A DNA stretch of 6,388 bases from Deltaproteobacteria bacterium (lineage in GTDB: Bacteria; JAUYMQ01). Each line of letters begins with the position of its first letter. Position 1 is the stretch's first letter. A program made the position numbers and the translations under genes. This document shows positions 1 through 6,388 of the stretch, piece after piece. The DNA lies in assembly GCA_030698575.1 (NCBI GenBank), contig JAUYMQ010000344.1:1-6388 (forward strand), read 5' to 3'. The notes under the pieces were generated by a model that made no database searches, had not been told where the DNA came from, and saw only the letters and a program-made list of their open reading frames with translations.

Positions 1-149
1 GCCGTCGGTAATGCTCCGAAGCCATTTTTTCCGGTGAAGGACGGCCACTCCGGTCGTCGACCCGACAGCCCTCGAATCGCTCCGGGGACGTCCACATGTT
101 GTAACCGAAATGTTACCTCCTCTTGCTAACCAACCGATGTCGTTCCTGC
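1..149. other. Upstream leader without a convincing gene
   Basis: This stretch before the first ribosome binding site holds no gene I can support. Forward frame 1 is open from the window edge to a TAA at 127-129, but it gives a short, low-complexity-looking tail with no recognisable motif. On the minus strand an open frame runs from an ATG at 97-95 to the left edge, with a second in-frame ATG at 25-23, so a divergent gene may begin here. The part nearer the operon is less GC-rich and contains an inverted repeat, which fits a promoter region. I see no clear -35/-10 pair and no terminator hairpin. Confidence 0.5.
101..116. promoter_or_regulatory. Inverted repeat GTAAC-N6-GTTAC, candidate operator
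   Basis: A perfect 5-bp inverted repeat with a 6-nt spacer (GTAAC CGAAAT GTTAC) lies 46 nt upstream of the first start codon. The same place also carries an imperfect direct repeat, ATGTT-gt-AACC at 96 and ATGTT-ACC at 110. The symmetry and the AT-richer context in a GC-rich window suggest a binding site for a dimeric regulator. It does not match the FNR/Crp-type TTGAT-N4-ATCAA core, and I do not recognise the regulator. A match this short could arise by chance. Confidence 0.3.
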
Positions 150-155
150 GGAGGA
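150..155 (+). promoter_or_regulatory. Ribosome binding site deciding a GTG start
   Basis: GGAGGA lies 7 nt before the GTG at 163. It is the strongest Shine-Dalgarno match in the window and supports this GTG over the in-frame ATG codons at 178 and 199. A weaker GGGAGAG sits before the ATG at 199. Confidence 0.7.
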
Positions 156-162
156 CAGATCA

Positions 163-432
163 GTGAATGCCCGCGAGATGGCGGGAGAGAGCAAGTCGAT
201 GTCGTTTGTGGCGCGTATCTGGTTGGAACGCGGCCATAACGGAGAGCCCGTCTGGCGAGGGCATATCAAGCACGTTCAGGGCGGCGAGGAAAGCTACTTT
301 CAGGATCTTGGGGAGATGAACGAGTTTCTCGAACGCGTTAGCGGCATTCCCGGACCGTCAGCGGCAAGCGAATCCGGGGCCCATGCCTCTCCGCCATCCG
401 GCTCCGTCGCCAGAAGAAAGCGAAAGGTATGA
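163..432 (+). CDS. Small conserved-looking protein of unknown function
   Basis: This is an 89-residue soluble protein with no signal peptide, membrane segment, cysteine pair or heme motif. Residues about 14-56 form the recognisable part: a strand-like start (SFVARIWLE), then PVWRGHIKHVQGGEESYF and an amphipathic helix (DLGEMNEFLERV). From memory, small bacterial proteins with the pattern R-I-W ... W-R-G-x-I-x-H-V-x-x-G ... Y-F-x-D-L ... F-L/I are widespread and unnamed. The tail (about 57-89) is rich in Pro, Ser and Ala, ends in basic residues (RRKRKV) and looks disordered. The GTG start has a strong ribosome binding site; ATG starts at codons 6 and 13 are alternatives. The stop overlaps the next ATG (ATGA), so it leads the operon and is probably translationally coupled to the bd-like gene. 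A role in assembly or regulation of the complex would be a guess from position only. Confidence 0.75.
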   Translation: MNAREMAGESKSMSFVARIWLERGHNGEPVWRGHIKHVQGGEESYFQDLGEMNEFLERVSGIPGPSAASESGAHASPPSGSVARRKRKV

Positions 433-2231
433 GGGAGACCGTGGTTATGGCGTGCGCGCGGAGGCTCGTCACTCGATACCTCTTTGTTGTTACGGCCGTC
501 GCCGCCGTCTTCGAGGCCGGCGTCGCCGCCGCACAGGGGGCGCCGCTGGCACCCGAATATGCCGCCCCTGCCTTGATGGACAGCCGGCTCGTGGTGTGGG
601 TCGCGGCTCAGCTACATCTCGACTTCGCCGCCTTCGTGTTGGCGGTGCCGATGTTCGCTCTGGTGATCGAGTTCTTCGGCTGGCGCATGGCCAAGCACGA
701 CGCGGCGGCGGCCACCCGGTACGACTGGCTGGCGCACGAGATGGCCCGTTTGCTCCCCGCGGCGTACTCCTTGACCGCCATTACGGGGGCGCTTCTCGGG
801 TTTATTCTGTTCAGCGCCTACCCGCGGTTCATGGGGTATCTCACGAATACGTTCGGGCCGACGTTCGTGGTCTATCCGCTATTCTTCGTCGCCGAAACGC
901 TGTGCCTCTACTTCTGGTACTACGCGTGGGACCGACTGCAGGGCGACCGCAAGTGGGCGCACTTGGTCTTGGGCCTGTTCCTCAACATCTTCGGCACGAT
1001 TGTCATGTTCATCGCCGATGCCTGGGCGACGTTCATGATGACGCCGACCGGGGTGGACCATCAGGGCGCGCTCGTCAGCCTCTATGACGCGGTGTGGAAC
1101 CCGGGCTGGATGCCGCTCAACATCCACCGCCTGATCGCCAACATCACCTTCGGCGCGCTGCTTTGCGCCGCATACGCCGCTTACCGATTCTTGAGCGCTC
1201 GTACGGAGAACGAGAGGGCCCTCTATGATTGGATGGGGTACACGGGCAACCTGATCGCTCTCTTCACCATGCTCTTCCTGCCCTTCGCGGGGTACTACTT
1301 CGGCTTCGAGCTCTTCGCCTTCTCGGCCACCTATGGCGTGACGCTGATGGGCGGGGTGCTCTCGTGGCTGTTCATTATCCAGGCCATCGTCATTGCCATC
1401 CTGTTCATTGGTGCGGCCTATTACGCCTGGCTCGGGCTCCTGCGAATCCCCGGCTCCGAACCCCAGCGGCGTTGGATACCGGCCTTCAACGTCATTCTCA
1501 TTCTCGGGTTCATGGTATGGGCGACGCCGCACACCATGGCTGCCTCGATCGAGGAATCGACCGGGCAGTTCCACCCGCTCCTCGGCGCCCTCGGCCTCAT
1601 GGCGCCGAAGATGATCGCGGTGACGCTTGTCCTCGTGGTGCTCTACGTGAGCTATCTCCTCTATCGACGGGCCGGCAAGGTTCTGACTGTTCCCTGGGCG
1701 CGGACGGGCACCATAGTGGAATGGGGCTTGGTCGGTCTGACGGCTTTCGCCATCACGGCGCTCGGAGTCTACGGCTACTTCGCCCCTGCCGACGTCCGGA
1801 TCGCCACCTCCATTTGGCAAATCGTCGTGCTCATCGCCGGCATCGTCGTCACTTTTGTTCTGGATCTGCTCCTGCTCCGCGGATCGCGAACGGTCGCCGA
1901 GGTGCGCTGGGGCAGCATGCCCCGGCGCGGTCAATACGTTCTCGTCACGTTGGCCTTCGTCATCGTCTGGCTAATGGGGCTGATGGGCTATGCGCGGAGC
2001 GGAGCACGCCTCAACTGGCACGTCTTCGGCATCGTGCAGGACACATCCGCGAGCGCCGGCCTTCCCACCCTGGGAGAGGCGGCGATCATGGTCACCTTGA
2101 TCACTGTCGTTTTCTTCGCGTTGCTCGCGATAGCCTTTGCGATCTCGGCCATGGCGGAGAGGGGCGCGCCGCCGCGCCTCGCGCCGGGGACTCGTGAGCC
2201 TGCGGCGACTTCGGAAGGAGTTCGAACGTGA
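429..2231 (+). CDS. Cytochrome bd oxidase subunit I-like membrane protein, divergent
   Basis: This 600-residue integral membrane protein has a signal-like segment (about 14-35, ending AAAQG) and about 13 further hydrophobic helices, against about 9 in ordinary CydA. Its first half aligns by eye with E. coli CydA: His63 matches His19, Glu156 in FVAETLCLYFWYYAWDRL matches Glu107, and His233 in NIHRLIANITFG matches His186. Further on, Met395 (APKMIAV) fits the second b558 ligand, Met393. The quinol loop (Lys252/Glu257 region) is replaced by hydrophobic sequence. The GRQPW-AIGE stretch becomes ARLNWHVFGI near residue 530, so the Glu445 heme ligand is missing, with His531 nearby. The Glu99 position is Val or Tyr. 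No subunit II gene adjoins it. It probably takes part in electron transfer or O2 reduction at the membrane, linked to the cytochromes c encoded next to it; from memory, quinol-site-lacking bd-superfamily members occur in Nitrospira. Codon 7 (ATG at 447) has a better Shine-Dalgarno (AGGGAG, 9 nt away) and may be the true start; 429 is kept because of the ATGA overlap. Confidence 0.85.
   Translation: MRETVVMACARRLVTRYLFVVTAVAAVFEAGVAAAQGAPLAPEYAAPALMDSRLVVWVAAQLHLDFAAFVLAVPMFALVIEFFGWRMAKHDAAAATRYDWLAHEMARLLPAAYSLTAITGALLGFILFSAYPRFMGYLTNTFGPTFVVYPLFFVAETLCLYFWYYAWDRLQGDRKWAHLVLGLFLNIFGTIVMFIADAWATFMMTPTGVDHQGALVSLYDAVWNPGWMPLNIHRLIANITFGALLCAAYAAYRFLSARTENERALYDWMGYTGNLIALFTMLFLPFAGYYFGFELFAFSATYGVTLMGGVLSWLFIIQAIVIAILFIGAAYYAWLGLLRIPGSEPQRRWIPAFNVILILGFMVWATPHTMAASIEESTGQFHPLLGALGLMAPKMIAVTLVLVVLYVSYLLYRRAGKVLTVPWARTGTIVEWGLVGLTAFAITALGVYGYFAPADVRIATSIWQIVVLIAGIVVTFVLDLLLLRGSRTVAEVRWGSMPRRGQYVLVTLAFVIVWLMGLMGYARSGARLNWHVFGIVQDTSASAGLPTLGEAAIMVTLITVVFFALLAIAFAISAMAERGAPPRLAPGTREPAATSEGVRT
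2215..2220 (+). promoter_or_regulatory. Ribosome binding site for a GTG start
   Basis: AAGGAG (within GGAAGGAG) lies 7 nt before the GTG at 2228, inside the end of the bd-like gene. It supports this rare start, which overlaps the previous stop as GTGA. The next in-frame ATG, at 2360, would remove the membrane anchor. Confidence 0.7.
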
Positions 2232-3064
2232 GTCGGACATCTTCCTATGCGGCGGCGACCTTGCCGGCCCTGATCGTGCTTGGCTTCATCGTCTGGTTCG
2301 CCAACTGGATCCCACAGACCCGCTGGGAGCCGCCAAAGACGAGGCAGATCACGGCGGCGATGTCGCCTTCCCAACTTGCGGGACTCGGCAAGGCGATTGT
2401 TCGCGAAAGGGGCTGCCTCGCCTGCCACACGATCGAGCCCGGTGTCGGCGTCAAGGGCCATGGGCGAGGCCCTAATCTCGCCAATATTGCGGCGCGGCGA
2501 GTCCAAGGTGTCCCTGGCGGCCCGGGCAACTTGGTCGAATATTTGGCCCAGGCCCTCTATGAGCCCGGAGCGTATCTGGTCGAGGGGTACGCCGGCATCA
2601 TGCCCTCTTCCGTGCGGGCTCCGGCCAAGCTCAACTACGAAGAAGTAACAGCCGCCGTCGCCTACCTCCAGTCCCTGGGCGGCAAGCCGACGGCGCGGGT
2701 GGGCGATTTGCCGCGACCGCCGGCCGAGGCAGAAACAGCGAGGACGACCCAGGGGGAAGGGACGGCAGGTGCGACCGATCCCAAGGACATTCTCACCAAG
2801 TTCGATTGTCTCACTTGCCACAGCCTGAAACCCGGCGAAGTGCTCGTCGGGCCGCCCTTCGAGACGACGTTATTGAAAAAGGCTGCGGCCGCGCGGGGTG
2901 TGACCCCCGAAGCCTACATCATGGAATCGATCATTGATCCGCGTGCCGTGGAAGTGGGCGACTTTCCCAAGGAGACGATGCCCGACGACTACGGGAAACG
3001 CTTGACCGCCGCGCAAATTTACGCGCTGACGCGCTATCTGATCGAGCCGGAGAAGAAGAAATGA
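2228..3064 (+). CDS. Membrane-anchored diheme cytochrome c
   Basis: This is a 278-residue protein with one N-terminal hydrophobic helix (about 9-28) that acts as an uncleaved anchor or signal sequence. Two class I-type cytochrome c domains follow. Domain 1 (about 47-150) has heme motif Cys63-Leu-Ala-Cys66-His67 and a probable axial Met125 (AGIMPSS). Domain 2 (about 184-273) has Cys194-Leu-Thr-Cys197-His198 and probable axial Met251 (KETMPDD). A Pro/Ala/Glu/Thr-rich linker (about 155-183) separates them. Both domains end in the typical helix (VTAAVAYLQSL and AAQIYALTRYLI). It should sit on the outer face of the membrane and carry electrons between the Mo enzyme, the second cytochrome and the bd-like protein. 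It overlaps both neighbours by 4 nt. It is not close to a named cytochrome I can identify; the diheme layout and heme ligands are secure, the partner assignments are inferred. Confidence 0.93.
   Translation: MSRTSSYAAATLPALIVLGFIVWFANWIPQTRWEPPKTRQITAAMSPSQLAGLGKAIVRERGCLACHTIEPGVGVKGHGRGPNLANIAARRVQGVPGGPGNLVEYLAQALYEPGAYLVEGYAGIMPSSVRAPAKLNYEEVTAAVAYLQSLGGKPTARVGDLPRPPAEAETARTTQGEGTAGATDPKDILTKFDCLTCHSLKPGEVLVGPPFETTLLKKAAAARGVTPEAYIMESIIDPRAVEVGDFPKETMPDDYGKRLTAAQIYALTRYLIEPEKKK
3049..3052 (+). promoter_or_regulatory. Ribosome binding site inside the preceding gene
   Basis: GGAG followed by a purine-rich run (AAGAAGAA) lies 8 nt before the ATG at 3061. It supports this start, whose ATG overlaps the stop of the diheme cytochrome gene as ATGA. 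Confidence 0.55.
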
Positions 3065-3861
3065 ACGCCGACACGCAAAGCCGAAACCGGTTTTCCGTGC
3101 CGCTTCCCGTTGGCGCGCTACTAGTCGTCGTCCTCGTTTTCGTAATGCTGAAGCTGATTCGGCCGGTGATCCCCCAAAGCGTCATCCTCTTGTACATGGG
3201 CTTCGTGGTGCTCGGCGTCGTCATTCACCTCACGCTCGACGACGATCGCATAAGACGGTTCTGGAACTTCTTCGTTCGCGCTGGAGACGAAGGTCCGGTT
3301 CTGCGCGCCCAACGCTGGGCGCTCCTCGCGGTGCTGCCCCTGGTCGCGGGATGGTGGGCCTACGACGCCGTGCGGCCGCGGTATACGCCGCCGGTCGAGA
3401 TCTTCCAGCGGCATCCGACGGTCGGAGAGGAGGTCCTGGGCCGGATCCAGGTGCCGGAGTGGGCGGCGAATCCCGCGAAATGGCGCGCCGAAGACATCGC
3501 CGAAGGCAAGAAGCTCTATGCGGCTAACTGCGCCGTCTGCCACGGCGAGAAGCTCGACGGCAATGGTCCAGCGGCGGCCGGCTTCCGTTATCCGATCCGG
3601 CCCGCGGACTTTCGCGACGTGGGTACGATCGCGCAGCTGACGATGCGTTACGTGTACTGGCGGATGACGACGGGCGGCATCCAGAATCAATTCAACAGCC
3701 CGATGCCGCGCTGGGTAGCTTCCGCCGATGGCCCTCAGGTCTCCACGCTCCATAGTTACGATTTCACGCCCGAAGAAGGATGGAAGGTCATCATCTATCT
3801 TTATCGGGCAACGGGTTACGAGCCGCGCAAGGAAGAGCTGCGCGACTATAAGAGCCATTGA
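3061..3861 (+). CDS. Triple-pass membrane protein with C-terminal monoheme cytochrome c
   Basis: This 266-residue protein begins with three hydrophobic segments (about 13-33, 39-58 and 86-105), joined by a charged loop (about 59-83, DDDRIRRF...RAGDEG). A linker (about 106-142) leads to a cytochrome c domain (about 143-252). That domain has heme motif Cys157-Ala-Val-Cys160-His161, a following GEKLDGNGPAAAGF segment typical of class I cytochromes, a probable axial Met215 (NSPMPRW) and a C-terminal helix (EEGWKVIIYLYRAT). Three membrane passes after a cytoplasmic N terminus put the heme domain outside, on the same side as the Tat-exported Mo subunit. It probably relays electrons between the NXR-type enzyme and the bd-like membrane protein. 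I do not recognise a named family for the three-helix part. Its stop shares a base with the next ATG (TGATG), which suggests coupling to the catalytic subunit gene. Confidence 0.92.
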   Translation: MNADTQSRNRFSVPLPVGALLVVVLVFVMLKLIRPVIPQSVILLYMGFVVLGVVIHLTLDDDRIRRFWNFFVRAGDEGPVLRAQRWALLAVLPLVAGWWAYDAVRPRYTPPVEIFQRHPTVGEEVLGRIQVPEWAANPAKWRAEDIAEGKKLYAANCAVCHGEKLDGNGPAAAGFRYPIRPADFRDVGTIAQLTMRYVYWRMTTGGIQNQFNSPMPRWVASADGPQVSTLHSYDFTPEEGWKVIIYLYRATGYEPRKEELRDYKSH

Positions 3862-6388
3862 TGGCCGGGGAAGGGAACATGGCGGAGACACCGTCCGGGG
3901 ACGAGACGATGAAAACGCGAAAGATCAGTCGCAGACATTTGTTGATGGGAGCGGCGGGAGTCGCCGGCGCCGCGGCCGGGGCGCAAGCGTTGCGCGGCCT
4001 CGCGGCGGAGCCGGGCTTCGAAGGCCGCGCCCTGGCCGTGGTCGCGCAAATCGAAAACCCGCTGGAATACTACCCCGACCGCGACTGGGAGGAAGTCTAC
4101 CGTAACCAGTACGCTTACGACCGCACGTTCACCTTTATCTGCGCGCCCAACGATACCCACATGTGCCGCGTGCGGGCCTTCGTGCGCAACGGCGTCGTGA
4201 TCCGCCTCGAGCAGAACTACGACTACCAGAGGTACTCGGACCTTTACGGCAACAAGGCGACGTACGCCTGGAATCCACGCATGTGCCTCAAGGGCTATAC
4301 GATACACCGGCGGGTGTACGGCCCCTACCGGGCCAAGGGTCCGATGATCCGGAAGGGCTGGAGGCAATGGGCCGATGACGGCTTCCCCGCCCTTTCGGAC
4401 GATCCCGCGCTGCGCACGAAATACAGGTTCGATTCGCGGGGAACGGACGACTTCGTCCGCGTGTCCTGGGATGAAGCGGCCACCTACTTGGCCAAAGGCC
4501 TGATGGCGATCGCGCGCACCTACAGCGGTGAGGAAGGAAAACGACGGCTCATCGAGAAGGACGGTTATCCCGCCGAGATGCTCGAGCACTGGGAGGGCGC
4601 CGGCACGAGGACGATCAAACTCGGGAGTTCGCTGCCCATTCACGGTGTCATCGGAAAGTTCGGCCTCTTCCGGATGGCTAATCTGCTTGGTCTGGTGGAC
4701 GCGCATGTGCGTGGCGTAGGGCCGGGCGAGGCGAAAGGAGCGCGGGAGTGGTCGGAATACACCTGGCGGGGGGACCAGGCGCCAGGACAGCCGTTCGTGC
4801 ATGGTTTGCAGACTTCGGACATCGACCTCAACGACCTCCGCTTCACGAAGTTTACGGTTCAGGTCGGGAAGAACCTGATCGAGAACAAGATGCCGGAGGC
4901 GCACTGGCTGACGGAATTGATGGAACGCGGCGCCCGCATCGCCGTGATCGCGCCAGAGTACAATCCGGCGGCGACCAAAGCGGATTACTGGATATCGGTT
5001 CGGCCCGGCCTCTCGGATACGGCCATCTTTCTCCACGTGACCAAGGCCCTTATGGACAAGGGCTGGTATGACGCGCCGTTCGTCAAGCAGTTCACCGATT
5101 TCCCGCTGCTCGTACGGACCGATACCCTCAAACGGCTCAAGCCGGAGGACGTCATTCGCGGATACCGTAACAAGGACATCAGTCGCGGGCCCAGCTTCAC
5201 GATCCATGGGATGACTGCCGAGCAACGCGACCGTCTCGGCGATTTCGTCGTTTACGACCTCACATCGCGGGGTTTCAGGCCGATCAGCCGCGACGACGTG
5301 GGCCGCAAAATTGCAGACGCCGGCATCGACCCCGCGCTGGAGTGGAGGGGTCGTGTCACGCTCTTGGATGGGGCTGAGATCGAGGTGATGACGGTGTGGG
5401 AGATGTATCGGGAGCATCTCCGGGACTACGACCTCGATACCACGGCCGATATCTGCGGGGCGCCGAAAGAGCTGATCGAAAAGCTCGTCGAGGATTTCGG
5501 GCGTCGTTTCTGGGATCCTGACTTTGTCGGCAGGCCCCGCGAGGCCTACCCAGTGGCGATCCACTTCGGCGAGGGCATCAACCATTATTATCATGCGACA
5601 CTACACAATCGCGCGACCTTTCTGCCGCTGATGCTGATCGGCAGCGTCGGCTTCCACGGGGCAGGCGCGCATACCTGGGCCGGAAACTACAAGGGCGCGC
5701 TGCTACAGGGCTCCGGGTGGTCGGGGCCGGGTGTCGGCGGCGCCTGGGTGAAAGAAGACCCCTTTAATCAGGTGCTCGACCCGGATGGACAAATCCGACC
5801 CGAAAACATCCGCGAACTTCTGCATGGCGAGGAAATGAGCTACTGGGGCTTTGGCGATCGGCCCCTGATCGTCGACACGCCGGGAGAGGGGCGCAAGAAC
5901 TTCACGGGCCGAACCCACATGCCGTCGCCCACCAAGGCGATGTGGTACTGCAACGCCAACCTCATCAACCAGGCTAAATGGGTCTACCACCTTCTCGTCC
6001 ACGTTAATCCCAAGGTCGACCTTATCGTCGACCAGCAAGTCGAGTGGACGGGATCGGCCGAGTATTCCGACATTGTGCTGCCGGCGAATACCTGGCTCGA
6101 GTTCGAGGATCTCGAGTGCGGCGCCTCCTGCTCCAATCCCTTCCTCCAATTATGGGGCGGCAACGGGATCAAGCCGCTCTACGACTCCAAGGATGACGGG
6201 ATGATCTTCGCCCTCGTTTCGCAGAAGCTCACCGAGCTCACGAACGACCATCGATTCCGGGACCACTGGAAATTCGTCCTCGAGGGCAAGTCCCAAGTCT
6301 ACATCCAGCGGGTGTTCGACAACTGCACCACGACGAAGGGTTACAAGGTTTCCGACATCATGGAGGGCAAGTATGGGGAGCCGGGGGC
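3861..6388 (+). CDS. nxrA: NxrA/NarG-type molybdopterin oxidoreductase, catalytic alpha subunit (partial, 3' end cut)
   Basis: The frame stays open for 842 codons to the window edge. By family knowledge NxrA is about 1,100-1,150 residues, so roughly the last quarter is missing, including most of the C-terminal cofactor-binding domain. It is the Mo-bis-MGD subunit of a class II DMSO reductase-family enzyme, converting nitrite to nitrate or the reverse. Residues 21-49 are a Tat leader ([10 protein letters not shown], hydrophobic Ala/Gly run, then LAAE), so it works outside the cytoplasm. The FS0 cluster motif is Cys94-x3-Asp98-x3-Cys102-x39-Cys142. Asp280 in [10 protein letters not shown] fits the Mo-ligating Asp of NarG (Asp222). 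[14 protein letters not shown] (336-349) and [16 protein letters not shown] (362-377) are cofactor-site motifs of the family. Stretches such as [29 protein letters not shown] and [16 protein letters not shown] strongly resemble Nitrospira and anammox NxrA as I remember them. Starts at 3879 and 3909 are in frame; 3909 gives the most usual Tat leader length, and 3861 is the outer limit, which overlaps the previous stop. The iron-sulfur subunit NxrB should lie downstream. Selenate, chlorate or perchlorate reductases are less likely alternatives. Confidence 0.92.
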   Translation, partial: MAGEGNMAETPSGDETMKTRKISRRHLLMGAAGVAGAAAGAQALRGLAAEPGFEGRALAVVAQIENPLEYYPDRDWEEVYRNQYAYDRTFTFICAPNDTHMCRVRAFVRNGVVIRLEQNYDYQRYSDLYGNKATYAWNPRMCLKGYTIHRRVYGPYRAKGPMIRKGWRQWADDGFPALSDDPALRTKYRFDSRGTDDFVRVSWDEAATYLAKGLMAIARTYSGEEGKRRLIEKDGYPAEMLEHWEGAGTRTIKLGSSLPIHGVIGKFGLFRMANLLGLVDAHVRGVGPGEAKGAREWSEYTWRGDQAPGQPFVHGLQTSDIDLNDLRFTKFTVQVGKNLIENKMPEAHWLTELMERGARIAVIAPEYNPAATKADYWISVRPGLSDTAIFLHVTKALMDKGWYDAPFVKQFTDFPLLVRTDTLKRLKPEDVIRGYRNKDISRGPSFTIHGMTAEQRDRLGDFVVYDLTSRGFRPISRDDVGRKIADAGIDPALEWRGRVTLLDGAEIEVMTVWEMYREHLRDYDLDTTADICGAPKELIEKLVEDFGRRFWDPDFVGRPREAYPVAIHFGEGINHYYHATLHNRATFLPLMLIGSVGFHGAGAHTWAGNYKGALLQGSGWSGPGVGGAWVKEDPFNQVLDPDGQIRPENIRELLHGEEMSYWGFGDRPLIVDTPGEGRKNFTGRTHMPSPTKAMWYCNANLINQAKWVYHLLVHVNPKVDLIVDQQVEWTGSAEYSDIVLPANTWLEFEDLECGASCSNPFLQLWGGNGIKPLYDSKDDGMIFALVSQKLTELTNDHRFRDHWKFVLEGKSQVYIQRVFDNCTTTKGYKVSDIMEGKYGEPG

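Noticed and set aside
111-127. Sigma-54-like sequence (TGTTACC...TTGCT)
   Set aside because: The invariant GG at -24 is absent: the bases 10 nt before the GC are TT. The spacing is also one base off when the best-matching half is used.
383-1087. Plus-strand 234-codon frame in another phase within the bd-like gene
   Set aside because: Its Arg/Gly-rich composition is typical of an out-of-phase reading of GC-rich DNA, it overlaps a recognisable gene, and it shows no domain.
879-1934. Minus-strand open frame (351 codons) opposite the bd-like gene
   Set aside because: It is the antisense of membrane helices, giving a charged, His/Glu/Asp-rich low-complexity protein with no motif. The plus-strand frame explains the sequence.
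429-2231. Calling the bd-like gene cydA, a quinol oxidase subunit
   Set aside because: The quinol loop residues and the GRQPW motif are not preserved, the Glu445 equivalent is missing, there are extra helices, and no cydB adjoins it, so the ordinary name would mislead.
1988-2821. Minus-strand 277-codon frame opposite the diheme cytochrome gene
   Set aside because: It is opposite two CXXCH-containing domains on the plus strand and shows no family motif of its own.
3846-5594. Long minus-strand open frame (582 codons) opposite the start of the NxrA-like gene
   Set aside because: Its translation is rich in Arg, His, Asp and Val in the way typical of the antisense of GC-rich genes, has no recognisable domain, and lies across a clearly identified plus-strand enzyme and the end of its neighbour.
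1-6388. CRISPR arrays, tRNA or rRNA genes, insertion sequences and rho-independent terminators
   Set aside because: I looked for spaced direct repeats, tRNA-like arms, transposase frames with inverted ends and GC hairpins followed by T-runs, and saw none. The T-run at 25-30 has no stable hairpin before it.

Overview
The window holds one tightly packed plus-strand operon from a GC-rich bacterium. It encodes a respiratory electron-transfer chain that ends in a molybdenum enzyme of the nitrite oxidoreductase / nitrate reductase type. The last gene runs off the right edge. Its product carries a Tat leader and closely resembles, from memory, the NxrA catalytic subunits of the exported NXR clade known from Nitrospira, Nitrospina and anammox planctomycetes; related enzymes occur in other phyla. 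Close NxrA homology and high GC fit a nitrite-oxidising or nitrate-respiring bacterium such as Nitrospirota, Methylomirabilota or a related lineage. The window holds no rRNA or other marker that would fix the phylum.

Layout. Positions 1-149 are a leader without a convincing gene. They contain an inverted repeat (GTAAC-N6-GTTAC) that could be an operator. A strong Shine-Dalgarno sequence then starts a small soluble protein of unknown function (163-432). Next come a multi-pass cytochrome bd subunit I-like protein (429-2231), a membrane-anchored diheme cytochrome c (2228-3064), a triple-pass membrane protein with a C-terminal monoheme cytochrome c domain (3061-3861), and the NxrA-like catalytic subunit (3861 to beyond 6388). 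Consecutive genes overlap by 4 nt (ATGA, GTGA, ATGA) or by one base (TGATG), so the five are probably co-transcribed and translationally coupled.

How the genes may work together. The Mo enzyme would act outside the cytoplasmic membrane. Its electrons would pass through an iron-sulfur subunit (not in the window, expected downstream) to the c-type cytochromes and then to or from the bd-like membrane protein. That protein keeps the residues matching the low-spin heme b558 ligands and the His19 ligand of E. coli CydA. It has lost the quinol-loop residues, the Gln-Pro of the GRQPW motif and the Glu445 equivalent, it has extra membrane helices, and no CydB gene adjoins it. It is therefore probably not a standard quinol oxidase. 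It could be an unusual cytochrome c-linked terminal oxidase or a membrane electron-transfer module. The direction of flow, nitrite oxidation or nitrate reduction, cannot be decided from sequence alone.
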